From positions 1,550,001-1,614,000 of the forward strand of contig NC_050473.1 in the NCBI RefSeq assembly GCF_013373865.1: DNA of 64,000 bases, in the 5' to 3' direction. Below the pieces are notes generated by a model. The model was not told the DNA's origin. It worked only from the letters and a program-made list of their open reading frames with translations, and did no database searches. Origin of the DNA: Monomorium pharaonis. Lineage: Eukaryota; Arthropoda; Insecta; Hymenoptera; Formicidae. Below, piece after piece: positions 49,909-63,900 of this stretch. The position numbers and the translations under genes are program-made. Numbering within the stretch: position 1 is the stretch's first letter; the number at the start of each line of letters is the position of its first letter.

Positions 49909-52900
49909 CTGCAACGAGAATCATGAGAATGATTCAAATTGTGTTCGCATATCTAAGATATAATTTTTCTACATTAAATTTACAAATTAGAAACATAAAT
50001 GTTAATAATAGAAAACCGATCATCGCTGTGATTGTATATCTAATACAAAAAAATTAAATTTTTACATTAAAATAACAATTAGTGCATTTGTATTCGTTTG
50101 ATATATTCTGGTGTATGTGTGTGATTTTTGCGTAATTAACGCATACACTTTTGCACTGTCTTAGAAGTAACAAATGTATATCTATTAAGAGTGTAACAGA
50201 ACACTGTGTTTTCTCCTTGATTTCACCGCTGTGAATATTCTCGGAGTGGAACAACTCAACGCTTTAAGAAAGATAACTTTAACAAATAAATATATTTCTA
50301 TCATAACAGGTATATTGACTGCATGTCTTAACGCCACGAACGTATTTTTGACGCGGCGCGGTGTAAACAACTCTCAGTCATATCTGACGGATATAACTAA
50401 TGTGCATAAATATGTTTTGCGAATTGTCAGATTAGAATTGCATCAATAATATCGCGGAGAAGGATCGCGCGTGAGAAAATACCGGATAGGATGTCGGAGA
50501 TCGGTACGAACGTGCAATAAAGCACGATGTTAGTCACGCATCGCCCGAATCCGCGGCATACATACGTGTAAGCTTACGTGAAGGTGAAAACATTAATTCG
50601 GCTTATAATTTTTATGCAAAACAGGCCTCACGGCGCCGCCGCCGCCGCCGCCGTCGCCGTTCGCCGCTTGTTAATACGAGCATGCCTCTTTCTCGCAGTA
50701 TACCACACTTTCAATTTAATTGCGCCGCATAACATAGCGTCACCACACAGAAACCACACCAGAACCTGCTCGCTTCATTCACCCAACTGAACCTAAACCT
50801 CTTTTCTTTCTCAGAGCAGAAGAATTCTCGCGCATAAGATGTAATATTTATGATTTTTTATTATGCAAGCTAAAAAAGTGGTATTGATAAGAAAATACTT
50901 CTTTCAAAAGAAGATATAAAGATATCGCAAATGGATTCCACAGTTAAACTTGAGCAAAAAAAAAAAAAAAATTACAGATCAGAATTCTAATTTAGTAGAG
51001 AAAGAGCTGCATTACATTATCGACATTTCTTTTTCACATAATTACAAAACACTATCGAAGGGTCAGACGAAAGCTTCTCGGCGAGACTCACGTGAACGAG
51101 AGACAGCGTGATATAAACGGCACATCGCCGACGTTTAATTAAGCCATCGTTCCTGCGGGGTGAACGGTTAACTAAGCGGCGCGGCGCCTTCCATACGAGG
51201 AACTCGTATTGGGCAGAAGATCGCGCGCGCGTAAGGATTTAAACGGATATTCATACACGCGAGACCACACATCACGCTCTCCGCGATCCTTATCGGATTC
51301 TTGCATCAGAACCGAATGGAGGAGGAATTCTCTCACACTAGCAGCGCGATTTTAATCGTATAGAGATGTAGCCGGTGGCGCGGTGGCGGACGTTGCGGCA
51401 TAACTTAATGACACTTAGCGTTAATTGCTCGCTAAATCGAAATACCAAACGATTATTGCACCACCGCGGCTGAATTGTACGATCGTATACGCGAGCGTCG
51501 ATGAGAGGGTTCAGTTATTAACATTTGTATTAAGATTGGAATAAAGTAAGTCGGCACGTGCAATAAAACCTGTACCTATACTACTTGCACTACCTGCACG
51601 ACGGAAATTCTTTCTCTCTCTCTTCCTCTCTCTGGCAGACGGACGCGAAGTTTCACGGCGACGCTCCTAAAGAAATGTTAAGTTAAGCCTCGCGGTTGTG
51701 CCCGGGCCAAGAAAACGTCAATTAGCGCGTCCGCGAATTCTTCTCTCCCTTCCCTCGCGATAATGAAACGATCCTGTCTGAGCGCGAGAGGCACTTTTGC
51801 GAAAGTCGAAATTGGCCAGTCGTTTCTCGGGTCCTGTGTGAGAGAATACGAGATAATCCCGAATATATTTCGGATACATACTTTCGCAATCCCATTCGCC
51901 CCGGTGGGCAATCATCTTTCGTTCGTCTTGGCAATTTTTAACTAACTATATAATGACAGTCTGACACTTCGCCACTACCCGCCCCGATCATTATCAATCT
52001 TCGGTGGATAAAGATTTACCGCTGGCGGCTGTCCGCGCCCGCGTAAGAGCCGCATGAGCTACGACACTTGGATTGCAAACTCGTTCTACATTTACGAGTA
52101 TTGCATCACGTGTACACGGAAGATTCGTATATCGGTCGTCGAACGGACCGTTTTGTCCGGGTCCATTATAAGTCACCACGTGACGGTAAAATTAAGTGAG
52201 GATGACGTTTTTACGGCTCCTTTACGTTCTCCGAATTCTGTCGCGTTCGTTTGAGTACACAGTCGAAAAAAATATGTCGTGTGTTAAATTTAACATACAT
52301 TGCATGTCTATTATGGAAGCATGTTTTTTCAAAATTAACATTTCTAATATGTTGACACAAAAAAACATGTATTAATTCATTTTAGAATTTATAATATTTC
52401 AAAACTACATTATTTTTATTTGTTCACTTGTCTACAAATTGTAAAGTAAGCTTACCAATACTAGCATATTAACCAGATGTGTCTTTTAATTTATTCTTAA
52501 AAATATCTATTTTTAATTTTTTGTTTCGATTATTAGTAACAATTATTAATAAAATTCTTTCTTCGCGCTTTTCACACGATCGTGAAAATATCTTTCAGAA
52601 AAGGCCAATCGTATAATTACTAGAGATGCGTTGAATCACGCGTATCAGTGTAATTAATGACGATTGTATTAATTATACTGATAGTACCGATTACACTAAT
52701 GACATCTAATTCCAAAAGTTACTTAAAAACTTACTCGAAATAGCGATAAAAGTAACATTTACTTTCTTCTTCCCTTATTCCGATTAATCTTCACTGTCAC
52801 GGTGTATCTCAACGACATATCGTCCCTCCCACGTGGAAGCGGCGGAAAATAATTTGTGATGCAATTAGAGTCCCATAACGCATTGGCGATGACGCTACAT

Positions 52901-53003
52901 ACCGGCCGCCGGACCCACCGGGAACCGACTAGTTCTCCGCTTCGTATCTCCATGCCTCCTGGAATGCACTCGAGGCCGCCGTGATATACCTATACCTACG
53001 ATA
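49909..53003. other. Region upstream of the cystine-knot gene, no complete gene
   Basis: The start-codon exon of the minus-strand cystine-knot gene should lie here or beyond. A strong minus-strand donor (gtgagt at about 51090) is one candidate exon end, but no in-frame Met was found next to it. CpG-rich blocks at about 51.1-51.5 and 51.6-52.2 kb may be promoter or regulatory DNA. Open frames here look random. Confidence 0.5.
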
Positions 53004-53194
53004 TACCCATATAGGGTTGCCGGATGTAACAATGAAACCAAGATTTAGCCAACACTAGGGCAGCCAATTGTCGGCCAAGGTTCTGTCAGTCAGTGCTGGG
53101 CCATCACTGGCAAAAGACTGGCTGTCTACTTACAACAAAAACCAGTACTTGGCCGATGGTTAACACCCATACATTGCTCGACATTCTGGCACAC

Positions 53195-53768
53195 AGTACT
53201 GGGTCAATACTGGCAAGTGACTGGCTGCCTATCTAACATAACCTAAATAAAATAATCCGGCGTTACGACGAAGACCAATGCTTGGCCAATGCTACGGTAA
53301 TCGATTGTTTGCCAAGATTCTGTCAGCCAATGCTGGGCCAATACTGGCAAGTGACTGGCTGTCTATCTAACATAACCTTAATAAAATAATCCGGCATTAC
53401 AACGAAGACCAATGCTTGGCCAATGCTACGGCAATCGATTCTTTGCCAAGATTCTGTCAGCCAATGCTGGGCCAATACTGGCAAGTGACTGGCTGTCTAT
53501 CTAACATAACCTTAATAAAATAATCCGGCGTTACAACGAAGACCAATGCTTGGCCAATGCTACGGCAATCGATTCTTTGCCAAGATTCTGTCAGGCAATG
53601 CTGGGCCAATACTGGCAAGTGACTGGCTGTCTATCTAACATAACCTTAATAAAATAATCCGGCGTTACAACGAAGACCAATGCTTGGCCAATGCTACGGC
53701 AATCGATTCTTTGCCAAGATTCTGTCAGGCAATGCTGGGCCAATACTGGCAAGTGACTGGCTAAGTCA
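53195..53768. repeat. 134-bp tandem repeat, about four copies
   Basis: The marker tgtcag recurs at 53321, 53455, 53589 and 53723, a period of exactly 134 bp. A more diverged copy at 53083 lies upstream at a different spacing. Units contain tgggccaatactggcaagtg and aataaaataatccggc. It forms the left subterminal part of the 53004-54943 element. Confidence 0.93.
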
Positions 53769-54496
53769 CTACCGGTTGCCAGATTTTCAATACCGGCGCA
53801 CTACTGCCAGACTAATATACAGTCGAATATGCTTTGACGTTAGCAGACGAGTCCGCGGCGAGCTTCACGGCGATAATGTGACAGTTCGGGATTAATGATG
53901 TGACATGCGCGAGGTTAATGGCGAGCAAGTTTTTATTTAGTTTCTGTACGCATATTACATTTCGGAAGGAGAGATTATAGTATAACGTACTATCCATTGT
54001 ACAATCAGATAAGTATATAAAATTTTCCATTTTTTTAATGGAAATAATTATTTTATGATAAGTCAATATACTTTGTGCCATGTTTTATTTTTAGTTATAT
54101 ATTAAAAGAAAGAGAGGAAGAAACACTGTATTTGAAGATAAAGTAGAATAGAAGAAGAATAGATAAAAGAAAGAAAGAGTCGGTAAGAAGAGAGAGAGAA
54201 AAAAAAATTTTAATAGTTAAGAAAAATTAAGAAAGAAAAGTAAGAAGAATAAAATAAAGTAAGTCTATATACATATGTACACATATAAGTAAATTATAAT
54301 TAATGTATGTTGAAAAGAGTGTTATTGTCAAATTGAAAGAAAGGGAAAGAAAGAGAGAGAGAGAGAAAGAAAGAAAAAAAAAAACATTGTGTAAAATAAT
54401 ATTTATATACATAAATAATATTTATAATATTAATATTTATAATATTTGACATTGTTAACATTTTAATACTAGCTTATAGACATTAATTTGATGAAT

Positions 54497-54502
<6 letters not shown>

Positions 54503-54530
<28 letters not shown>
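54503..54530. repeat. (AT)n microsatellite in hairpin loop
   Basis: TA dinucleotide run located between the internal inverted repeat arms of the surrounding element. Confidence 0.9.
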
Positions 54531-54533
<3 letters not shown>

Positions 54534-54943
54534 ACAGATTATTAATACAATAAAATGTCATATCCATAAAAATACATGTATTCAATTATTCATCAAATTA
54601 ATGTCTATAAACTAGCATAAGTTGCCGACATCCAGATCAGTTGTAATCCGATGCTGCGACCAGTACTAAACCGTTAGTGCTACCAGTAGTGCGCCGGTAT
54701 TGAAAATCTGGCAACCGGTAGTGGCTCAGTACAGGGCCGATCGTAATGCTTGTATTGGGGCAGTACTGGCTACGACGGTTGAACCAGTACTGTCTGTCAA
54801 TAGTCGACCCAAGTTATCATCCAACATTGCGCCAGTACTGCGCCAATAGTGTTTTCAGTACCGCACCAGTACCCGAACTCCGACGGCCAGTATTCACTAC
54901 TGTTGGCGCAGTACTGAGCCGATTGTAAAACCCTACATGGGTA

Positions 54944-57900
54944 TCCCGGGTGTACCGATAACGTTCGAGGAACCCTGAGAAGACCGGTATCGCGAGGACG
55001 CGGTTTATCGGCTGACGTGTGTTTATGTCTCCGCGCCACGTGGGTCGCAGTGCTCCGGATCCTATTCTCTCTTCCTGTCGCGATTTACTGATCCGAAAAA
55101 TCAATGACGATCGTTCTTTCGTATGTATACATATACACGCAAATCATCGGTGATTAACACACTAAGCGAGTGTACCGGTGATGTTAATGTATTGATGTCA
55201 TCAAAATTTGTTTAAAAGTTCAGCTGTTTAAGATTCTCGGAAAGAGAAGGATGTGTCGAAAGGACGTGTTACGCGATAAAATTACGCCAGCAAAGAATTT
55301 CGATCGAAATTCCGGAGAGATGAAATTTTAGGAAATTTTTTGTGTGTTTCATGCTCGACTTTATATTTTACGCTATATTTATATTTTATGCTCACTTTGT
55401 CTACTTTTGTATGGAAAGAACGGATTCGCTGAGATGTCTAACAATTTGGCTAGACATAGATCTGAAAAATAACTTAGAATGAAAATAATTATGTTGGACG
55501 CTCAAAGTGACTGCTAAAATTTCAACATTTTTTCCCAGTATTGCTTATCATCCAACAAAATTATTTTCAGATCTGTATCTATATATAAATTTTTAGATAC
55601 TTGAATAACACCGTTCTTTCCGTGTAAGACATTAAAAAAAAGAACTTTCTCCTATAATTCATAGGTACGTTTATCGCGCAGAGATTACTAATCCCCTCAA
55701 CGAAACGCGAGTAAACATTTAATTAAAACCCCGGCATTTTAATGTCAAGTCTCAATAGCGTAATCGGTGCGCGTTATTTATCACCACTGTCGAGAGCGGC
55801 AGCGAGATTTACAGGGTACACCGGGAGATCTAAGCAAAGGTGTTATTATATTTAAAAGGCTTACTAGAGAAATACGAGGTTACCAAATCGTAAAACACAC
55901 GCGCTCGCAAATATCGGGAACGATATTCGCGCGAAATGTGGTGAGTGCCGGATCGTAAAGATATATGCGTGCGCAGAAAATCGCGACGGCGGCGGCAAAC
56001 TGCGACCCCAATAAAAAAAATCCACGATCCTTCTACCGTGCACTTGCGCGACTGGAGGCGGCAGTTACGCGCGCAAGCATAATCCAGCGGGCATTCTCTC
56101 TCCCGCTATTGGCCGCGAGATTTTTCATCGCGGGTGCCGCGGGTGCAGCGATTGGAGAAACGCGTGGCATTAATTTATGGGCCTCCTCGAGTGCCCGAGT
56201 GCGGGGTTTTCCGTTCGCAGAAATTGCACCGTTACATTGTGCGCCTGCAGAAGCGTCCGGCGCTCCGTCGTAAATAATGAGATATCGTATCGTACAATTA
56301 ATAAGCCATCGCTAGTTGAATATCAATCCTGCGCCGCGACGAATGACGAAAGACTCTCTTTCGAAATGCATAGGAAAAAATATCCTGTCCTACTTGGTTT
56401 TAATCGCACTCGCGGGTAGCAAGACTTCGCAATAAGACGCGGGCGGCAACGATATACGTGCACGGGATATGTTATGTCTTAACGATTGAGAATATATCAC
56501 TAAATATTCCAGCGGGGATGACTGATTCGCATAATCATCTAGGTTTAGCGAACCCACGGAACCGAGCTCAACGCTCACTTCTATATACGTGAGATTTTTC
56601 ATGTGAGAGTGAATAGATGAGGATAATTAGAGATAAAAAAATAATGTAATTAAAAAAGAAGAATATAAATTAAAGTCTATACACATATTAAATTACTTTA
56701 TCAATTAAAAATGCTAAAAGATTTAAAGTGTCTTACATAATTTTTGTTTTAAAAATAATCTATTTTATTGAAAGGGGGTTATTTATCAAGATTAGAGAAA
56801 AAAAAGCTGACTGTCACTTTTGCCCCGACACGTGAAAGACACGTTGCTTAAGGCGATTCTGCATATAATTGATTCATCGTAGAAGAACAGTCTTCCGAGA
56901 CTTTACTACTCCATTCATTCAGATTAGTACATCCGAAGAGGAGCACGCGCTTTGGCACACGCCGCGGTGTTTTCGACTTTTACGCGCTCGTAACAACTCG
57001 CGAATTGCATTCCGACAAGATTTTATCGCCTGTTTGACTAACGTTAAAATATATAGTATAATGGTCGAACGAAGGTTCCGGTACGACCGAATTCGCAGAA
57101 CACTCCGCTCTCCATATACAAGTACTTTACAAAAGTTCAATTACCTTCGTTATAATGCACAATTATAGTCGCGACAAATAACCTGTCACATTCGGTGAGA
57201 GGGAAATCGGTGCTAATGACTTTTCAAGATGATCTCCACGCGTTGACGACCATTCGATAATTACGCTTTCGCGCTTCCGGATAATTAAAATGGTCGGATA
57301 GCGGCAACGCCAAATAAAACTCGAGCCACTGAAATAGCAAAACGCGCTGAAACCGGCCGGTTCGCCTTTGCTGGCGATCATTAAAGGCAGTTTACACGAT
57401 AAACTCGCGGCAGGACCCGTGGCAGGCTCGTATTTACCCAGCCGTCAATGCAACGCTCGTATCATTAGCATAGTCTTTGTGCGTTTATAAGGACCGGAGG
57501 CACTCCCGGCTTATTGCAAAGTGCCAAAGGTGGTTTCAACACCGTCGTCCCGCCATTTATCGAACGTTTTGTGAGAGTCACTCGACCCTCGCCCGCGTCC
57601 ACTCGATTTTTTCTGATTCCGTTGCATTTCGTTGCACGCCGCTTGCGAGGCTTGCGAGCCTCCGCATACTTTATACCACATTTTTGCATTATAATAACGT
57701 TTGATATATATCGGTATCCGCTAACCATAATCTCGCATGTACAGATTTCTTGAATTTTCTGCTGATTATTGGTGGTCGAGCGCTACCGGCAAGTGTCACT
57801 CTGTCATTCTCAAAGCGATCGTAACAGCGATTTGAATCTCTAACTACCGGCCATTCGTCTTTCTGATTTCGATCGTTTAACGACGGCACGACGAGAGTGT

Positions 57901-60900
57901 TCACGTTTTAATACCGCGTACGTATCGGCGACGCGCGCGAGCGACGTACGGCGCGAGTCGGACGAGCGCGATGTGATTTTTTTCCCCCTGTGGAAAGGCA
58001 AACATCGTGGAGCGCATGACAAACGGCAACTATCGAGTGCCTGTTAGAGATAGGTAAGGAGCAATGAAAGGTCCTCCAGCGTGCCGCCGGCATAATGAAC
58101 AGCCAGCGGCGAAGTGGCTCGCACGGAAGGGCACCGCGGTACTGTTTAGACAGCGAATGCTTCGCCATGTGTTATGATTGACGTGTATAAATATTTGGTT
58201 AGTCGCCTTGCCGTTTCGTGCCTTGCGTACGTACGTGCGTGCGTGCGTGCGTACGTGCGTGTGGCGCGGCACGACGCGTAATCGTGCGTACGGTTACGCG
58301 CGCGCGTGAGACCACAGGACACTCTTCTTTCCTCCTACTCCTCGAGTACGCGGCAAATTAATGACGATCCGCTCGTTATACGCGCCACGTGAGAGCTCAC
58401 AGATGGCCAGCCGAGTGCCAGCCGACAGATTCGAGCGGAATCGGAATCTGAAGGGAGAAGCGTCGTAAATTTCTTCCTTTTTTTTTTCCCCTTCGATGTA
58501 TACTTCTCGCGCAGTCTGTCGCGAAGTCGTCATTAAAGCGGGAATCCGAGAGACGCGACGATGGTTTCCGTAAAACAAGTACCTCTACCAGGGTCTCCCA
58601 TCGCGAGACACCTGTCCTCGGCAGCGTGACGTCGTGGCTGTTTGGTATGTCGGGATAGAATGTTAATTGGGAAAACGAGGAAGCGCTACGCTTTTTTTTT
58701 ATGCGCTCCTTGTACACACGTGGATCGTCGCGAAACCGAACTTAACGAACATCGGGGCTCCGTTCGCGGTTAACGTCCTTCTCTCGTCGGTGCGTTCCTC
58801 TCCTCCTCCCCGGCATCGTGTATCAAGTTAGACCGTACGAAAAAAGGAACTATTGGAGGACGATGCCCCGACGGCGAAATACACCCACGACGACTCACTA
58901 AATCATTCGCGCGAGAGCACGGAGTGAGCCACGCGGGTTTTAGAGAGCCAACCCCCTTTATATTATACGCCTAACTTCGATTCGTAATATGTTATTTCCA
59001 AATTATTTCAAATTACAGACTACGACGAGTAAGTAGGAGAAGGCGTCCATTCGACGATATCTTCTTGCGTGGGCACCTGGAGCATCGTGCCGAATAGCTC
59101 ATATAAATTCCATATATACAAATAAATATAAATCGCAAAAAAATTTCACTTTTTTATCATTGAGCTCGCTCTATCAAAGATACGATGTGAACAATTAATA
59201 TAGAAGTATTCATTTTTTTTTGTGAACGATGGAGTTGTCTTGACATATTAGAACTTATATCTAATTAAGTTTTATATATACATATATTTCCAGTTAGCGT
59301 ATAAATTAGAATACAAAAGTGTACGAGTTGCCTTAACGCACTAACCGAGACATTAGCGTTTGCATAAAAGCCAGGTGCGGCGGCAGAGTTATTTCCGGTT
59401 TGGTTCGATGCCAGTCGTCGATTTTAGCTCTTTTTGTATATTATATCAGCGACAAAAAAATATTGTTGCTACCGTCACAAAATGCTAAGAGTACAAATGA
59501 TTCAACAGAGGAAAGACTGACCAACGGCTTTGAAATCGACACCAATGCTAATCGCGATCAGTATACGATCTCATTGGGAATCAAACTGTATGCAGGCACG
59601 TATCGATCGAACAAATCAAGAACTGTTTCTTTACAGTCATTCTTCGGTAATTCGCAATGGATATAATCTCGTGTTCGAAATGACGCTACTAAAACTTATA
59701 TTCCTACATATTTGATACTTTGTTTAAGATCTCGTGCACCGCGTCAAGGTCCAGAAATCGATAACTCAGGGCTTCTTGCCTCTGAGACCTTTTATTTTCG
59801 TTTCCTTGTGGGCCCTAATAAGCGCCGCTGCATTTTTGCGGGAATTTAAACGCGCTCTTAAAGCTTCGCTGTCCCGCGCGCTTGATGTAGCCGACGACGA
59901 GCCGACGGCGACGTAATATATTTATGATGATCCGAGGCAATCGGGAATACGTTGCAGAGATCTTGCTCTCCGAAAAATCCCGACGGTATCTTCATCGTGT
60001 ACCGGCAGCATCCGACATTCGCACAAATCGGCGGGACTCGTTGTCGTCGTCGTGCGTCGATGCATCGTCGTCACATCACTGGGATGCACGCGGAATATAG
60101 GCTGCATTCTCCCCCTCCCTCCCCCCTTGTTTAACGTCGCGTTAAGAGGATTATTTATTGAAGGCATCGGCGCCGATGTAGACCGATTAGCATAGTAATG
60201 CCGCCATGAGAGCGGCTGGCCCGGCCCGCTGCGTGCCCGGTTTATGCGCGTGTGCGTGCGCTACTAATCTACCATTATTAAATTATCGGTGCAGCAGCGG
60301 CGCGGTGCACCAATGATTATCATTTATCAATATCACGGGCGTAGTAACGCTGCGAGATCGCCGTCGGTCTCGTGTATCTGTACGTAAGTCGTCAGTACGT
60401 AATATTATGTAGATAACACCGGTATGCGCGACGCCGACCGGTGATAGGGATATTGCTCCTTCTTCCCGTTGCAGAATCTGCTAGCCGGTCCTGGACGCAG
60501 GTCCGCGTGCGGTCCTAAGAACGCTATATAATCGCGACGTCGAACGATATAATCGAGATTCTATATAACGCAATTGAAATTTCTAAGGGAAATATTGTTT
60601 TCAAATATGGCTTTTGATCGCTTCGTTGAAATCAACGTCGGCAAAGTATATTTATTTACAAGTCATTCACAAGATAGTAAATATGTTGGCCAAAAGTTTT
60701 TGTCATATCTTATCCGATAGATTGTAGCTTCGAATATCGTCAAAAAGATTCCCGCGCGAGTTATTGCTTTAAAAAACTGGTTACTGAAAGCCAAGATGCA
60801 ATTGCAAAACAATGATCCATACTAAAAGAAACGGAGTGTATCTGAGTTCTATATCTTTATAAGTGTTTGTTAATGAAAAAGTTTCTTCTACTCTTAATAT

Positions 60901-63900
60901 ATACATTTATCAAAAAATTTCACTTTTGTATATTTATTCACTTTGTTAGAAAAAATTGTCAAAGATTTTAGAACAATTCGACTCTCCAGTTCTTTTAAAC
61001 GAGATGACATTTTTACCAAAAATTATTTGTGGGAAAAACGTGACGAGGACGTTCAACTGTGACGAAACGTGGGGTGGAAAAAGAGAAATGGAAGAAAGAC
61101 GTGAAACACGCGATCTGCACCGTAATCTTAAAAGTTTACTGTCGTACTTGTGACGGTCGGCAGAGGGAAACGTTAAGACATCCACAGCTCTATCGGCGGG
61201 TGTGTACGCCGCTATCTCAATAATATGCAAATACGCACGCGGCGGGCGGTACTTTACGATCGTTACGTAGTCGTTGGACATTGTAATTATTGTTTCGCTG
61301 CTCGCACATCCGATACAATGTACCGGCAGGAACGTGCATTACGCGTTCGTCGATCGTATTGCATCAATCGTACGGGGGCTCTCGTGCGCGACTGTAATTA
61401 TGGGTGACCTTATGCACTCTGCACGCAACAGGCGCACCGATGAAAGATTTTATTAAGAGATATTCATGGTGAGGCTACTGTTAACACTCCAAGTGTCGGG
61501 CAAGTTTCGATTGAATCTTTTCAAGATTTAATTTAATGACAACGCAGTTGTCAAGTTGTACTTCAAGTTGATACGACGAATGCGATTTTCAATTACTATA
61601 TATCTTTGTTCTCTGAATCCTCTTCTAAGTTTCCAGATTACTCGTTACATTTCTTCGTGCATGTATGTAATTTCTCTAAACGTATTGAGAGAGAGAGCTT
61701 CGTCGTGAAATATACCGCGATGAAATGTGCAAGTGGCAGTTCGCCAAACGTTTACCTTCCAATTAGGACTTACCGCGACGAGGGTGCTGAGAGCTTCAAT
61801 TCGCATAGTAGCTGGCCAGGCCAGCAAGGAGGCCGTAGGTTGCGAGCTGGTGGATCGACCCTTCGGTTACCGATCCCTCGGCTGTCGGCTGTTACTCGGT
61901 GGCCCCAAATATATCGGGCCGACGACGACGGCACTCTCCCGGCTCCACGCCGATTTCTCGTGATGATCCGCCGTGCCGATCCGGCGATGACATGGCTACC
62001 GCGCCGCCGATCTGCCGACAGAATTGATAAACATATTATTCTCTTCTTACATCTAGGCTAATCACGACGAGATAATCATCGCGCCGTCCGAATCATTATC
62101 AATACCTGCGATCGATTTTCATTTCGCTCACTATCGTTCACTATTATTAACTACGATAATCTCGATAATTAATTCTGAATTCCGAATTATTCAAATAGAT
62201 TTAGTAATATTCTTGATATCTAGATAATAATAGATATTTATCCCGTTTTTAGTTTCGTTTGATAAGATTATTATTCCATAATATTATGAACTATAAGTTT
62301 TTTGCACTCCATAAAACATAAAATACGAAAGCGTCCTGATCCTGGATGCAAATATGCGATATCAATTTACAAAGTTTCACGATTTTTTTTATCGCGATCA
62401 CATATTCTCACCTGGCACGTACAAAAATTCTCCGGCGAATTTTATAGGCAACGTGTCATCTCAAATTTATTCGAGATATTTATGCAATCGATTCTACACA
62501 AACGCAAAATTTTGCTATATCGCGACTGAAACTCCAAGACTTGATTCTTCGATAAGTCCTCGTCCACGAAAATCTCAAGCTAATTACGTGAACGACACGA
62601 CGGAATCGCGTGAATCGAGGGGACGATGCGTTCTCCGCGACGTGTCACAACCAACTGGACCCGATATTCGAGATTTGCCGATAAAGTTAACGAAGCTGAA
62701 CGCCGGCGTGCAAGTTGCGGGCGTCGTCTATATACTTCGTCACTCGATTGCAACGATGTTGCCAAACTGATATCTTATCTTATGTTCACTTGTCTCCGAC
62801 AATTCCGGTGATTACGTCGCTCAGTAACGTATGTTACTGACCTACCGGACAGGAATATATTCCCTCGTGAGAGCCTCGATGAATGTTCATTGCGCGACAA
62901 CTACTTCTTCTTTTTCTTTTTTATGTTATTCACATGATCCTTAAACTTATTTATTTGTGCTATACGCTAGGCTTTGACTATCGCACGATCAATTAATACA
63001 TGATAAACCGTGAAGTGAGTGATAATCCGGCTCGTTGTCTAAATCCCGATAATTCCGCAGCCGCATAAATTTTGATTGATAAAGATGAAGAGTGCGAGCG
63101 CCATGCACAACAGTATGGCGGTATCGGCATCGACGCTCTCCTGGCATCATTCGTTATGTGAGTTAATGACTCTCGAGAAATCATCGATTGGTCCCCGTCT
63201 GGAAGTCGCGACGCCTCTCACACGGTGGAAACACGCCTTCTCACCGTGCTGTAATGGACGGGACTTCACGCGTGCGCGCGTTCGCCGTTCCGAGCTAACG
63301 AAACGGAACTAACTACTTTGAGAGCCGACAAGATGCGAAGGAAAGCCGTCACCAACAATTGTAGAACCTCACGGGTTCCGTTGAATCCTTTAAGAAATCA
63401 GGTGACGCGACACGATCAGAAACGAGATCCGTCTGCAATCGCGCGTTTCCTAACTTGTCGCAAGCTACACGCACTTTGTATGCAAAATGCAAAGAATGAT
63501 GAATGAAACAAAGCTATCTATGTATACAAAGCGTGAAGAAAGCTTAGCGAAACAAAGTTGTCAAGTATATGTGAAATGTAATTTCCAATGACCTTTTTTT
63601 TGCGATAAGTTTACGGGAAGAAAACTAATTGTCTATTACTTGAAATTAATTTATTACTTTATTATCAGAAGCAAAATTTACAGCGGCACAATTAAAGGCG
63701 TTTATCAAAGGCAATTATGAATAATTATGGGGCAATTCGATGACGTAGATGTTCCGTGGCGAGGCAATCAGCCTGGGTGTCCGTGGGCTCGTCCGTCGTC
63801 ATGAATCATCGGAGTCCTCCTTCCGCTGATCATCAAAATAGTGGTATCCATTACCGATTCGATTGCTTCCAGTAGGCGGAGTTCGGGGATCGATGAAAGC

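Larger units (their letters stand above)
53004..54943. mobile_element. 1.94-kb foldback-like TIR element with subterminal repeats
   Basis: The outer ends are inverted: tacccatatagggtt at 53004 and aaccctacatgggta ending at 54943. Inside, a perfect inverted repeat of about 40 bp pairs 53767-53806 (begins cactaccggttgccag) with 54685-54724. Both subterminal regions are dominated by ccaatactggc / cagtactggc-type motifs: as a 134-bp tandem repeat on the left, and as scattered copies on the right. A third, internal inverted repeat pairs about 54470-54513 with 54576-54618 around a TA run. There is no transposase, so the element is non-autonomous. The superfamily was not determined. Confidence 0.65.

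Noticed and set aside
55965..56273. 102-codon Ala-rich open frame
   Set aside because: Alanine richness follows from GC-rich sequence. No splice or conservation evidence.
61606..62061. 151-codon plus-strand open frame
   Set aside because: Low-similarity, composition-driven translation in a CpG-rich block. Nothing in it resembles a known protein, and neighbouring frames are also open.
62354..62770. 138-codon plus-strand open frame
   Set aside because: No domain or conserved motif, and it overlaps frames on the other strand. Treated as chance.
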